From JASHVB01 sp035508435 (GTDB lineage Bacteria; Pseudomonadota; Alphaproteobacteria; Acetobacterales; Acetobacteraceae): DNA of 64,000 bases. Positions 39,605 through 49,290 of the stretch are shown here, in pieces. The notes below the pieces were generated by a model. That model was not told the origin of the DNA. It saw only the letters and a list, made by a program, of their open reading frames with translations, and did no database searches. The DNA lies in assembly GCA_035508435.1 (NCBI GenBank), contig DATJNA010000079.1:40699-104698 (forward strand). Direction: 5' to 3'. The stretch's first letter is position 1, and each line of letters opens with the position of its first letter. The position numbers were made by a program, and so were the translations under genes.

Positions 39605-42600
39605 TCACTCCGCACCGCTTTGCTCTTCCATCGCCGCGCCGGCCGGCAGGTCCGACAGTGCCTGTGCCGCGTGAGAGAGCCGCTGCGAACTTCCCAGCCA
39701 GCGGCTGAGCCGTTCGAGGTACAGATAGATCACCGGCGTCGTGTACAACGTCAGCCATTGCGACACCAACAGCCCGCCGATGATCGCGATGCCCAGCGGC
39801 CGGCGCAGCTCCGATCCCGCGCCGTGGCCGAACGCGATCGGCATGGCGCCGAACAAGGCAGAGAAGGTCGTCATCATGATGGGACGGAAGCGCAGCAAAC
39901 AGGCCTGATGGATCGCCTCGCGCGGGCTTCTGCCGTCGACCCGCTGCGCCTGCAACGCGAAGTCGATCATCATGATCGCGTTCTTCTTCACGATGCCGAT
40001 CAGCAGGACCATGCCGATGATGGCGATCACCGTCAGGTTGTAGCCGCACGCCATCAGCATGATCAGCGTGCCGACGCCGGCCGACGGCAGCGCGGACAGG
40101 ATGGTGATCGGGTGGATGTAGCTCTCGTACAGGATGCCCAGCACGATGTAGACCACCAGCACCGCCGCCGAGAGCAATAGCGGCATCGAGGACAGCGAGT
40201 CCTGGAACGCCTGTGCCGTGCCCTGGAAGGATCCGGTCAGGGTCGGCGGAATGTTCAATTGGTCGGCCAGCCGCTGGATCGAATCCACCGCCTGGCCCAG
40301 CGATTGGCCCGGCGCCAGGTTGAACGACAGCGTGATCGCGGGGAACTCGCCCTGGTGGCTCACCGAGAGCGGCTCGATGGTCCGGCTGAAATGCGCGAAC
40401 GTGCTCAACGGCACCTGCGCGCCGCTCGGCGAGGCCACATAGACTTCCGACAGCGCATTGGGATCGTTGCGGAATTGTGGCGCCAGCTCCATCACCACCT
40501 TGTACTGGTTGGTGGAGGTATAGATCGTGGCGATCTGCCGCTGGCCGAAGGCGTCATACAGTGTCTGGTCGATCAGATTGGCCGACAGCCCGAGCCGCGA
40601 CGCGGCATCGCGATCGACCGTCACGGCGAGATGCGGTGCGGCGATCTGCTGGTCGGAGGCAACATCTTGCAGCTCGGGCAGCTTCTGCATGCCTTGCTCC
40701 AGGATCGGCGCCCAATGGTTCAGCTCATCCTGGTTGGTATCGGTCAGCGTGTACTGGTACTGCGTCCGGCTGAGGCGGCCGCCGATGCTGATGTCCTGCC
40801 CGGCCTGCATGAAGAACTTGGCGCCCTCCACCTTGGCGACCTGCGGCCGCAGCCGTTCGATCACCTGGTCGGCGCTGACATCGCGTTCATCGAACGGCTT
40901 CAATTGCATGAACACCCGGGCGGTGTTCTCGGTCGGGTTATAGGAATACGCGCCGCCCAGCGAGAACACGCTCTGCACCGCCGGATCCCGCATGCAGATC
41001 GCCACGAGCTGGTGTCGCAGCGCGTTGGTTTGCTCGAACGACGCATCCTGGCGGGTGTCGACCTCGCCGAAAATGAAGCCGGTGTCCTGCTGCGGGAAGA
41101 AGCCCTTCGGAATGATCACGTAGAGGTAGCCGGTCACCCCGATCAGTATCAGCGTGGCCAGCAGCATCAGGGGCTGGTGGCGAAATACCCAGTTCAGGCC
41201 GCGCTCATAGGTCCGCAGCATCCCGTTGAAAAAGCCCTCCAGCATGCGGTTGAACAAATTGGGAGAGTGATCCTCGCCCTGGTGCTTCAGGAACAACGAG
41301 CAAAGCACCGGGGTCAGGGTGAGCGAAATGAACGCGGAGGCGACCACGGCCACCGACACGGTGACCGCGAACTCTCGGAACAATCGCCCGATGATCCCGC
41401 CCATAAAGAACAGGGGAATGAACACGGCGATCAGCGAGAAGGTAATCGAAATAATTGTGAAACCGATCTGTCCTGCTCCGCGCAGCGCCGCGCGGAACGG
41501 CCGTTCGCCTTGCTCGATATAGCGCACGATGTTCTCGATCATGACGATCGCATCGTCCACCACGAAGCCGACCGAAATCGTCAGCGCCATCAGCGATATG
41601 TTGTCGAGGCTGTAGCCCTCGCCGTACATGATCGCGAGCGTCGCCAGCAATGACAGCGGCACCGCCAGGCTGGGGATGATCGTCGCCCACACCGTGCGCA
41701 GGAAGATGAAGATGACGAGCACGACCAGGGCAATCGTCAGGGCCATGGTGATCTGCACGTCGTGCACGGCGGCCCGGATGATCAGCGAGCGGTCGGACAT
41801 CAGGCTGACATGCACCGAAGGCGGCAGCGCTTGCTCCAGCCGCGGCATCAAATTCCGGATGCGGTCCACCAGGGCGATGGTGTTGGCGCCGGTGGCGCGC
41901 ATGATGGCGACGCCCTCGGCGGGCCGGTTGTTGTACCAGGCGCCGACATAGACATTCTGGATCGAATCGACCGCCTGCCCGACGTCCTTGATGCGCACCG
42001 GCGCGCCGTTCTTGTAGGCGACGATGACGTTGCCGTATTGCGAGGCGTTGAAGAGCTGGTCGTTGGTATCCAGCGCCACCGCCTTGTGCTGGCCCTCGAT
42101 CTCGCCTTTCGGCTCGTTGACCGTCGCCGCCACCAGGGCGTTGCGCACGTCCTCGAGCCCGATGCCGCGGGCGGCCAGCTCACCAGGATTGATCTCGACG
42201 CGTGCGGAATACTGCTTCTGGCCGAACACCGAGACCTGCGACACGCCAGGCACGGTGGACAACTGCTGTGCCAGGATCGTGTAGGCGTAGTCGTCCAGCT
42301 TGTAGACCGGGACCGCGTCGGAATGCACGGCGTAGATCAGTACCGGGAAATCGGCCGGGTTGACCTTGCGATAGGTGGGCGGCGTCGGCAGGTCCTTCGG
42401 CAACAGCCCGCCCGCGGCATTGATCGCGGTCTGCACGTCCTGCGCCGCGCCGTCGATGTTGCGCGACAGGTCGAATTGCAGCGTGATCGTCGTGGTGCCG
42501 GTGCCGCTCAGCGAGGTCATCTGCGCCAGCGACGGAATCGCGGTGAACTGTTGCTCCAGCGGCGTGGCGATCGCCGAGGCCATGGTCGCCGGGCTGGCAC

Positions 42601-42757
42601 CGGGATAGTTGGCGGTGACGGTGATGGTGGGGAAATCCACCTGCGGCAGCGCCGCCACCGGCAACATCCAGTAGGAGACGATGCCGAACACCAGGATGCC
42701 CAGCATCAGCAGCGAGGTGGCGATCGGCCGGCGGATGAATGGTTCTGAAATGCTCAT
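39605..42757 (-). CDS. RND-family multidrug efflux transporter (MdtB/MdtC-like)
   Basis: Inner-membrane proton-driven pump of 1050 residues, normal length. Starts with the class signature SEPFIRRPIATSLLM; porter domains at about 35-330 and 560-870; the helix 4 relay GFVVDDAIVMIENI holds the two proton-carrying Asp residues. Repeated 12-helix architecture. The sequence is nearer to MdtB/MdtC-type pumps (bile salts, novobiocin-like drugs) than AcrB. Preceded by its adaptor with a 15-base gap and followed by the MarR gene. A single RND protein is present, so it would form a homotrimer, unlike the MdtBC heterotrimer. No outer-membrane TolC gene is in the window. Confidence 0.92.
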   Translation of the reverse strand: MSISEPFIRRPIATSLLMLGILVFGIVSYWMLPVAALPQVDFPTITVTANYPGASPATMASAIATPLEQQFTAIPSLAQMTSLSGTGTTTITLQFDLSRNIDGAAQDVQTAINAAGGLLPKDLPTPPTYRKVNPADFPVLIYAVHSDAVPVYKLDDYAYTILAQQLSTVPGVSQVSVFGQKQYSARVEINPGELAARGIGLEDVRNALVAATVNEPKGEIEGQHKAVALDTNDQLFNASQYGNVIVAYKNGAPVRIKDVGQAVDSIQNVYVGAWYNNRPAEGVAIMRATGANTIALVDRIRNLMPRLEQALPPSVHVSLMSDRSLIIRAAVHDVQITMALTIALVVLVIFIFLRTVWATIIPSLAVPLSLLATLAIMYGEGYSLDNISLMALTISVGFVVDDAIVMIENIVRYIEQGERPFRAALRGAGQIGFTIISITFSLIAVFIPLFFMGGIIGRLFREFAVTVSVAVVASAFISLTLTPVLCSLFLKHQGEDHSPNLFNRMLEGFFNGMLRTYERGLNWVFRHQPLMLLATLILIGVTGYLYVIIPKGFFPQQDTGFIFGEVDTRQDASFEQTNALRHQLVAICMRDPAVQSVFSLGGAYSYNPTENTARVFMQLKPFDERDVSADQVIERLRPQVAKVEGAKFFMQAGQDISIGGRLSRTQYQYTLTDTNQDELNHWAPILEQGMQKLPELQDVASDQQIAAPHLAVTVDRDAASRLGLSANLIDQTLYDAFGQRQIATIYTSTNQYKVVMELAPQFRNDPNALSEVYVASPSGAQVPLSTFAHFSRTIEPLSVSHQGEFPAITLSFNLAPGQSLGQAVDSIQRLADQLNIPPTLTGSFQGTAQAFQDSLSSMPLLLSAAVLVVYIVLGILYESYIHPITILSALPSAGVGTLIMLMACGYNLTVIAIIGMVLLIGIVKKNAIMMIDFALQAQRVDGRSPREAIHQACLLRFRPIMMTTFSALFGAMPIAFGHGAGSELRRPLGIAIIGGLLVSQWLTLYTTPVIYLYLERLSRWLGSSQRLSHAAQALSDLPAGAAMEEQSGAE

Positions 42758-42772
42758 GGCGGCGGCCCGTCC

Positions 42773-43915
42773 TCAGCCGGATGTCTTGGCGGCGTTGGGC
42801 TGCCGCAAGGTGACGCGCGCCCCGTCGGTCAGCCGGTATTGTCCCCCGACGACGACCCGTTCGCCGGCCTTCAGCCCCTGGGTGACGACCGCGACCCCGC
42901 CCTGCACGTCGGCCACGACCACCGGCCGCCGTTGCACCGTCTCATCCTGGCCGATGATGTAGACGTAGTCGCCGTCCGGCCCCTGTTGCACGGTCTGCGC
43001 CGGCACCGTCGCGACCTCATGGCGGATGCGCAGCGTCACGCGCGCGTTGACGAACTCGCCGGGCCACAGCTGCTCATTCTGGTTGGCGAACGTCGCCTTC
43101 AGCAGGATGGTGCCGGTCGTCTGGTTCACGCTGTTGTCGATCAGCGAGAGCTTGCCCTGCGCCAGCTCCGTCTTGCCGTCGGACGAGACGGCGGTGACGT
43201 CGAGCGGCGCCTCTGCCTGGTACTGCCGGATTTCGTCCAGCGTGTTCTGTGGCAGGGTGAAGGTGACGAAGATCGGCTTGAGCTGGGTGATGGTCACCAG
43301 CGGCGTGTTGGCGCTGGTCTGCAGCAGGTTGCCGATATCCACCAGGCGCGCGCCGGTGCGTCCGTCGATCGGCGAGCGGATCTGGGTAAAGCCGAGATTG
43401 AGCTGGGCGTTGTCGATCTGCGCCTGGTCGCCCTTGAGGGCCGCCTGGAGCTGCGCCACCATGCCGCGCTGGTCGTCGTAGCTCTGGCGGGTCTGGAAGC
43501 CGCGCGGCACCAGCATGGCGTAGCGGGCGAGGTCGGCCTGCGCCGTCTCGACCTGCGCCTGGTCTTTCGCCTTGGCCGCCAGGGCTTGTTCCAGTGCCGC
43601 CTCATACGGGCGGGGGTCGATCTGGAACAAGACATCGCCCTGCTTCACCTCCTGGCCCTCGGTGAAGTCGACCTTGACGATCGGGCCATCGACCCGGGTC
43701 TTGACCGTGACGGTATTGAAGGCCTGCACGGTGCCGATGCCTTGCAGCAGGACCGGCACGTTGCTGAGGGCGACAACGCCTGGGGTGACGGGCACCGACA
43801 AGGGCGCGACCTGAGCCTTGGCGTGCCCCACGCCGCTGTCTGGTCCCAGGCGCCAGACCGCGACCCCGGCAAGCACGACAAGCAGGGCCACACCGCCCCA
43901 CACGCGTTTCGACAT
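42773..43915 (-). CDS. RND efflux periplasmic adaptor (MdtA-like)
   Basis: Membrane-fusion protein of 380 residues, with an N-terminal hydrophobic anchor (residues 6-20). Lipoyl half-motifs VDGPIVKVDFTEGQEVKQGD and IRSPIDGRTGARLVDIGN flank an alpha-hairpin (about 115-180); beta-barrel and membrane-proximal domains follow. Links the RND pump to an outer-membrane channel. The ATG with GGGAGG eight bases upstream was chosen; the longer frame adds a Cys/Gly-rich stretch with no family match. First gene of the operon adaptor-pump-MarR. Confidence 0.9.
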   Translation of the reverse strand: MSKRVWGGVALLVVLAGVAVWRLGPDSGVGHAKAQVAPLSVPVTPGVVALSNVPVLLQGIGTVQAFNTVTVKTRVDGPIVKVDFTEGQEVKQGDVLFQIDPRPYEAALEQALAAKAKDQAQVETAQADLARYAMLVPRGFQTRQSYDDQRGMVAQLQAALKGDQAQIDNAQLNLGFTQIRSPIDGRTGARLVDIGNLLQTSANTPLVTITQLKPIFVTFTLPQNTLDEIRQYQAEAPLDVTAVSSDGKTELAQGKLSLIDNSVNQTTGTILLKATFANQNEQLWPGEFVNARVTLRIRHEVATVPAQTVQQGPDGDYVYIIGQDETVQRRPVVVADVQGGVAVVTQGLKAGERVVVGGQYRLTDGARVTLRQPNAAKTSG

Positions 43916-44058
43916 GCAAACAGCCTCCCAAAGCCGGTCTCGTTGTGCGACGGCCCCGCCCCCCGCGCCGCACGCGCGGCAAAATATCACGAACAGGTTA
44001 CGTCAGTTTTACGGCTGGTGGGATTACATATACAACATCTGTCATAGACAATCCATAC

Positions 44059-44118
44059 GGACGGTGACCCCAGGTTCGGGACGGCGATCCCAGGCTCGGG
44101 ACGGTGAGCCCAGGCGCG
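44059..44118. repeat. 20-base tandem repeat, three units
   Basis: Three units of GGACGGTGACCCCAGGTTCG with small changes (GCGATCCCAGGCTCG, GTGAGCCCAGGCGCG), in the gap between the efflux adaptor gene and the hydroxylase stop. The AT-richer stretch just before it (43985-44055) is the probable promoter region of the efflux operon. Confidence 0.6.
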
Positions 44119-44180
44119 TCCGCGGGTCGGGATGGCTGGCGATCGCGGGTCGATCGGGTCGGCACCGCGGCGACGCTGCG

Positions 44181-45122
44181 TCACGGCTGAAGTTTCGGGT
44201 GCGTGACGGCTTGCCGCAGTCGCCGCAGCCCCGCCCATTGCTGTTGAAAATATCCACCGCTGTGCAGCGCCTCGTCACCGGTCGGATCGCCGGTGCGGAC
44301 ATACTCGCGCGAGAAATCCGCCGTGCCGAACGCCATGTCCCACCACGGCAACACCGCGCCGTAATTGCAGCTCCGCTGCCCCGCCGCCAGCACGCCGTGA
44401 TGCGCGCGGTGAAAGCGCGGTGAGATCAGCAAATGCTCGCCCAGCCGGCCGAAGGACAGGCGCGCGTTGGCGTGCGCCAGGCTTTCGACGAAGCGCAACA
44501 CCAGCACCAGCAGCGGGAACTGCAGCGGCGGCACGCCGATCAGCAGGGCGATGGCGCCGAACCACAGGGCGGAGATCAGGTCGTCCAGCACATGGTTGCG
44601 GTCGTCGGACCAGAAGGTCATCTGCCGCTGCGCGTGGTGCAGCGAATGCAGCGCCCACCACCAGCGGAACATGTGCGACAGGCGATGGCGCCAGTAGTCG
44701 GCGCAATCCAGGATCACCGCGTAGATCGCGAACGTCACGATCGGACGGCCAAGCAGGAACGGGAAGAAATGCTCCAGCGTGGGCGGGACCAGACCGTGGT
44801 CGGCGATCCAGCCGTTCAGCGAGACCTGCGCGCGATAGAACAAGACGAAGGTGAACAAGGGCAGGATGCCGACGCGCGAGAGGATGGTGTAGAACACGTC
44901 CACCGCGACGGCCTTGCTGTCCGGCCAGCGTTCCACCGGGCGCCAGCGTTCCAGCGGCAGGCACAAAGCGAAGGTCAGCGCCACCTGCACCGCGCCATAG
45001 ACGGCGAACAAGGCCCAGCCGTAGGAGATGTCCTCCCACGCCATCCAGCCGAACCGGTAGAGCAATGGGATCAGCAGATGCCCTTGCAGCCAGCCGGCGG
45101 CGAGGTCGAACGGATCGAGCAT
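44181..45122 (-). CDS. sterol desaturase / fatty acid hydroxylase family protein
   Basis: Di-iron integral membrane oxygenase of 313 residues. The three histidine clusters are present in order: YWRHRLSH (HxxxH), HSLHH and, later, HRAHH, in a protein with several hydrophobic helices before and between them. Members hydroxylate or desaturate lipids (fatty acids, carotenoids, sterol- or hopanoid-like molecules); the lipid here is unknown. Start at the ATG next to a GTG that would add one codon; the ribosome binding site is weak. It stands alone; the beta-propeller gene on the same strand ends upstream. Confidence 0.87.
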   Translation of the reverse strand: MLDPFDLAAGWLQGHLLIPLLYRFGWMAWEDISYGWALFAVYGAVQVALTFALCLPLERWRPVERWPDSKAVAVDVFYTILSRVGILPLFTFVLFYRAQVSLNGWIADHGLVPPTLEHFFPFLLGRPIVTFAIYAVILDCADYWRHRLSHMFRWWWALHSLHHAQRQMTFWSDDRNHVLDDLISALWFGAIALLIGVPPLQFPLLVLVLRFVESLAHANARLSFGRLGEHLLISPRFHRAHHGVLAAGQRSCNYGAVLPWWDMAFGTADFSREYVRTGDPTGDEALHSGGYFQQQWAGLRRLRQAVTHPKLQP

Positions 45123-45259
45123 CACGCACTACCGGTCATGGCCGGGGATGACCCAGCCATCGGCGCACGATCGATCGGGCCGCATGACGCCCGCAATCAT
45201 CGGGTGAAGATGGCCGGGTCAGGCCGGGCCGTGTCAAGCGGGGCGGGCGCCGCATCGGG

Positions 45260-46276
45260 TCATCCGGCGGCGGGTCGGCCGCCGCGGCCCGCGGCGGGAC
45301 CGCGCGATGACAAATGTGAGTTGGGCCGCGCCGCGTCGTTCAGGAAGATGCCGTGCGGCGAGCGGCCGACATCGATGGTTTGGTAATCGCCGGTCGCGGG
45401 ATCCAGCACCGCAACGGTCTCCGCCCAGCGCCGGGTGATCCACAGCTTGCCATCGGGCGCGAAGGCCATGTCATCCGGACCACCGGAAATGCGATAGGTG
45501 CGGATCGGCGTCAGCGAATCGGCGTGCAGCGATTCGGTGGTGCCGGCGACGCGGTTGTTGACCCATAGCGTCTTGCCGTCCGGGGACAAGAACAGATTGT
45601 GAGCGCCCTTGCCGGTGATGACGTGGCGGAGCACGTGGCCATCGCTCGGATCGACTTCAGCCAGGTAATCGGTGCCCATGTCGGCCACCAGCACCTTGCC
45701 GTTCAGCCACAGCACGCCGGCGGGGGTGCTGCCGACCGGCTTGTCCCACCGCACCGACATCGTCTTCAGGTCGATCGCGATCAGTCTGTTGGTACCTTGT
45801 AACGACACGAACACGGTGCCGGAGTCCGGCGAGAAGGCCAGGTGGCTGGGCATCGTGCTGGCGGGGAAACGCTTCACCAGCCTGAACGTGGCGCCGTCGT
45901 AGACATCGATCTGGTTGCGCGCGAGTCCGTTCACCACCAGGAACTTCCCGTCGGGGCTGAACCAGAGCTGGTATGGATCGACGCAGGGAATGGTCCGTTG
46001 CAGCGCGCCGGTGGCCGGATCGAGCGAGAACAACGCGTTGCCGGAGGTGTCACCGACCAGCAGGCTCTTGCCGTCGGGGCTCAGCGCCCAATGGTGCGGC
46101 TCGCGCAGCACCGGGATGCGGTGTTGCTCTTGTTGGGTCGCCATGTCGATCACGCTGATCGAGGCGCTGCCGGAGTTCATCACGAAGGCGAGGCCGGCGG
46201 CGCCGGCGCTTGGCGCGTATGCGGTCAACAGCAGCAGCATCGGCAGCAGCGCAACGGCGGCACGCAACAGGCGCAT
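45260..46276 (-). CDS. secreted YVTN-type beta-propeller protein
   Basis: Exported protein of 338 residues with a Sec signal peptide (residues 1-27, ending APSAGAA-G). The rest is built of about seven repeats of the pattern L(F/A)SPDGK-LxVxN/GD, e.g. LSPDGKSLLVGD, FSPDGKFLVVNG, LSPDGKTLWVNN and FAPDGKLWITR, typical of YVTN/lactonase-like propellers. No catalytic residues can be assigned, so binding or scaffolding is as likely as lactonase activity. The last 20 residues are a Gly/Ala/Arg-rich tail. Confidence 0.85.
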   Translation of the reverse strand: MRLLRAAVALLPMLLLLTAYAPSAGAAGLAFVMNSGSASISVIDMATQQEQHRIPVLREPHHWALSPDGKSLLVGDTSGNALFSLDPATGALQRTIPCVDPYQLWFSPDGKFLVVNGLARNQIDVYDGATFRLVKRFPASTMPSHLAFSPDSGTVFVSLQGTNRLIAIDLKTMSVRWDKPVGSTPAGVLWLNGKVLVADMGTDYLAEVDPSDGHVLRHVITGKGAHNLFLSPDGKTLWVNNRVAGTTESLHADSLTPIRTYRISGGPDDMAFAPDGKLWITRRWAETVAVLDPATGDYQTIDVGRSPHGIFLNDAARPNSHLSSRGPAAGRGGRPAAG

Positions 46277-46330
46277 CGGATCGGCACTCCGTCAGGGCGG
46301 CGGATGCCTACGCCTCCGGCACCGTATGCA

Positions 46331-47692
46331 TCAAGCCGGCATTTGGCCGCGCTCCCATGCGCCGCGGGCAAACACGGCGGTGGCGAAGGCGAACAATACG
46401 CAGGCGGGGGTCGAGATCAGCACGTTGTCGGTGAAGGCATGCGCCACCAGCGCGAGGAAGGCGAGCCGCATGACGGTGCGGTCGGACGGACACAGGCGCG
46501 CGGTATGGCCACGCACCCAAAGCATGAGCGATAGAATGAGCAAGCCGCGGCCGATCTGGCCGCCTTCCACCCCGATGCGCAGGTACTCGTTATGGGCCGC
46601 CCAGGTTTGCAGCAGCCGCGCCACCGGACCGTTGGACGGAATGATGACGTTGCCCGCGCCGACGCCCCAGCCAAGCCAGGGCGAGGCAGCGGCGGCGGAT
46701 TCAAAATTCGGCCACAGCAATTGCCGGCCGCTGAGATTGCTGAGGTTGGTGGTCAGGATCTCGAAGGCGCGGACCACCGAGACATGGGTTGGCACCAACC
46801 CGAACACCACCACCGCTGCCAGCGGCAGCATGGTGGTGGCGCCGAGGATCAGCAGCACGCGTTGGCGCGCGGGGAAGGCGGGAGCGCGCACCACCAGCAG
46901 GCTGGTGCCGACCACGGCCACCGCGAGCGACATCGGCGCGCGAGCGCCGGTCAACAGCAGCAGCACCAGATTGGTGCCGAGCAATGACAGGTCGCGGCGG
47001 CTGCCGCTGCGATACAGTTCGACCAGGCAGGCGAAGACGGCGGTCTCGGTGACGCTGGCGAGGAAGGCCGGGTGGCCAAGTGCGGCCAGGCGCCAGCCGC
47101 CACTATCGATGAACAGCGGGCGCAGGCCGGCAGCGTCGCAGATTGCTCCCGCGGCGACCGCCAGGATCGGCGCCCAGGCGGTGGCGCGGATGACCGCACG
47201 CGCCCATCCGCGCGACAGCCTGCTGAAGCCGAACAGGAACGGCGCCACGGAGCCGATCAGCGAGCGCAGAGTGTCGGTGACGCCGAGTCCTGGCCACAGC
47301 CCATGCACCAGGCCGCCGGCGAACATGGCCACGAAGGCGAAGCCTGGGTTGAAGACGTCCAGGCGTGGGCCGTAGCGCAGCACCGCGACGATGGCGAGGG
47401 CGATGCCGATGCCTTTCACCAGGGCAATGGTGAGCTGGAACCAATCCTCGCCCAGCAGATCGGCGGCGGTCATTTCCAGGGTAGCGGCGGCGATCAACAG
47501 CCAGGCCACGGTGAAGGCGGGGGTGAAGCGGAAGGCGAGAAAGACGATGGCGGCGCCGGCGATGGCGATCAGCAGGAACCAGAACAGGGGCGGCGCCAGG
47601 ATGGCGCAGGCGAGCGCCAGAGCCAGCAGCCCGCCGGCGGCGAGGCCGAGCAAGGCACGGTCTGGCAGAGGGGCGGCAAGCGCGGTGCGCAT
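46331..47692 (-). CDS. O-antigen ligase / polymerase family membrane protein
   Basis: Integral membrane protein of 453 residues, about 11-12 hydrophobic helices. The Wzy_C-type periplasmic loop carries LGWGVGAGNVI and AAHNEYLRIGVEGGQIG, matching the HNxYLxxxxExGxxG signature of WaaL/Wzy enzymes. It would act on undecaprenol-linked glycans (ligation to lipid A core or polymerisation); no glycosyltransferase genes are near. Start taken at the ATG with CGGAGA six bases upstream; the frame stays open 16 codons further. Confidence 0.82.
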   Translation of the reverse strand: MRTALAAPLPDRALLGLAAGGLLALALACAILAPPLFWFLLIAIAGAAIVFLAFRFTPAFTVAWLLIAAATLEMTAADLLGEDWFQLTIALVKGIGIALAIVAVLRYGPRLDVFNPGFAFVAMFAGGLVHGLWPGLGVTDTLRSLIGSVAPFLFGFSRLSRGWARAVIRATAWAPILAVAAGAICDAAGLRPLFIDSGGWRLAALGHPAFLASVTETAVFACLVELYRSGSRRDLSLLGTNLVLLLLTGARAPMSLAVAVVGTSLLVVRAPAFPARQRVLLILGATTMLPLAAVVVFGLVPTHVSVVRAFEILTTNLSNLSGRQLLWPNFESAAAASPWLGWGVGAGNVIIPSNGPVARLLQTWAAHNEYLRIGVEGGQIGRGLLILSLMLWVRGHTARLCPSDRTVMRLAFLALVAHAFTDNVLISTPACVLFAFATAVFARGAWERGQMPA

Positions 47693-47764
47693 GCTGGTCT
47701 CCGGACTGCGGCGGCCAGCATGCGGGGGAATGGTGAACAACTGCTGAAGGCGGGCGTGACCGCG

Positions 47765-47848
47765 GCGATGCTGGATGGCGGGCGTGGCAACAGCGATGCT
47801 CGATGGCGGGCGCGACCGCGGCGATGCTGGATGGCGGGCGCCACACTG
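47765..47848. repeat. 28-base tandem repeat, three units
   Basis: Three units of GCGATGCTGGATGGCGGGCG plus eight variable bases, preceded by a partial unit, within the 337-base gap between the divergent O-antigen-ligase-like and cupin genes. The remainder of that gap (47849-48029) shows no gene. Confidence 0.7.
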
Positions 47849-48029
47849 TGCGGTTCACCTGCGGCGAAAGGGTTGCCTGGCGGGGGCGAGAAAGCCGTTC
47901 CGCCAGGCGGCGTGCGAGGGTAGGATCGGCCGTTACCCGGCAAACACGTTGGGCGTCACCGACCGAACAGGTTGAGCCGTCGCTGGCCGGGCGAATGATA
48001 CCGGCCGATCAGAGATGGGGAAGGCAGCC

Positions 48030-48515
48030 ATGAGTTCAGAAGCCGCGACCGCAGCACCGCAGCCGTCCGCCCTGCGGCCGGTGATCATGCCGGAAGCCGC
48101 CGCGCAGCGGATCCGGCCGTTCGGCATCGACATGAAGGTGATGCTGGGGGCGGAACATACCGGCGGCATGTTTTCCGCCATTCTCGGCGAGGTTCGCCCG
48201 GGCGACGGCCCGCCGCCGCATCTGCACCGCGACCGCGAGGAGTATTTCTTCGTGCTGTCCGGCAGCTATTCGCTGTCGGTGAACGGTGCGGAGCCGGCCA
48301 TCATCGGTCCCGGCACGATGGTGTTCGTCCCGCGCGGCACCGTGCACACCTTCAAGAACATCTCAAGCGAGGTGGGCCGGCTGCTGGAATGGACCATTCC
48401 GGGCGGCAACGGCGACTATTTCCGTGAGATGAATCAGATGGAGAGCAGCGGCGGGTTCAATCCGGAAACGTTCGCCGCGATCAATCGCAAATACGTCACC
48501 GAGTTCGTTGACTAG
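48030..48515 (+). CDS. cupin-domain protein
   Basis: Single-cupin protein of 161 residues. First cupin motif PPPHLHRDREEYFFVLSG (about residues 58-75; metal ligands His-His-Glu) and second motif FVPRGTVHTFKN (about 100-111; His ligand) are complete, so it should bind a metal ion. It could be a small dioxygenase, isomerase or sensor; nothing nearby settles it. GGGGAAGG seven bases before the chosen ATG; an ATG five codons upstream lacks a site. Confidence 0.87.
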   Translation: MSSEAATAAPQPSALRPVIMPEAAAQRIRPFGIDMKVMLGAEHTGGMFSAILGEVRPGDGPPPHLHRDREEYFFVLSGSYSLSVNGAEPAIIGPGTMVFVPRGTVHTFKNISSEVGRLLEWTIPGGNGDYFREMNQMESSGGFNPETFAAINRKYVTEFVD

Positions 48516-48623
48516 GCGCGGTGGATGAACCTTCGGCGGATGCTTTGCCGGTGAATGCCGTGGTTCCCGCCGCATCACGCCGGGCGAGGGCGTGCCGCGG
48601 ATAAGGCGTGAAACGCCGCGCGC

Positions 48624-49289
48624 CTATCCGATTGGCGCAGGGTCATGGCCGGGCCGGTGCTGCCCGGCCGATCGCGGCGCGGCTGCCTGCTGGCGGACGA
48701 ACTCCGCCTTGACATCACGCAATTGGTCCTTGCCGAAGAACATCTCGGCGCCGACGAAGAAGGTCGGCGAGCCGAAGCTGCCGCGCGCGACCGAATTCTC
48801 GGTGTTGCGGATCAGCTCCTGCTTCACCGCGGGCGATTGCGCGCGCTCCAGCAGGCGCGCGGCGTCGAGGCCGTTGGCGTCCAGCACGCTCCGGACGATG
48901 TCCGGCTCGTCCAGCTTCTTCGGCTCGGACCACATGTTGTGGAACACGATATCGACGTAGCGTTCGAAGCAGCCCTCGTGCCGCGCCGCGACAGCGCCGC
49001 GCATGATCAGCAGCGTGTTCACCGGGAAGAACGGGTTGCGGCGAAAATCCATGATGCCGTGCCGCGCCAGGAAACGCCGTGTCTCCAGCTCGTGGAACGC
49101 GCGCTTGTTGGCGATGTCGCGGAACGCCTCCGCCGGCGAGCGGTTGTTCGTCGCCTTGAACACGCCGCCGAGCAATACCGGCACGTAGCCGAACCGGGCG
49201 CCGATGCATGGCTCTATCGTCGGGATCACCCGATGGGCGAGGTAGGCGTTCGGACTGCCGAAGTCGAAATGGAATTCCAGGGTGGGCAT
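48624..49289 (-). CDS. 2-hydroxychromene-2-carboxylate isomerase family (DsbA-like) protein
   Basis: Kappa-class GST/DsbA-fold protein of 221 residues. It opens FHFDFGSPNAYLAHR with Ser12 at the glutathione-activating position, followed by LLGGVFKATNN, FFPVNTLLIMRGA and the cis-Pro segment GSFGSPTFFVG, all typical of HCCA isomerases. The known activity is glutathione-dependent isomerisation in naphthalene catabolism, but most genomic homologues have unknown substrates. It begins one base after the stop of the SDR gene on the same strand, so the two form an operon. Confidence 0.87.
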   Translation of the reverse strand: MPTLEFHFDFGSPNAYLAHRVIPTIEPCIGARFGYVPVLLGGVFKATNNRSPAEAFRDIANKRAFHELETRRFLARHGIMDFRRNPFFPVNTLLIMRGAVAARHEGCFERYVDIVFHNMWSEPKKLDEPDIVRSVLDANGLDAARLLERAQSPAVKQELIRNTENSVARGSFGSPTFFVGAEMFFGKDQLRDVKAEFVRQQAAAPRSAGQHRPGHDPAPIG

Positions 49290-49290
49290 C

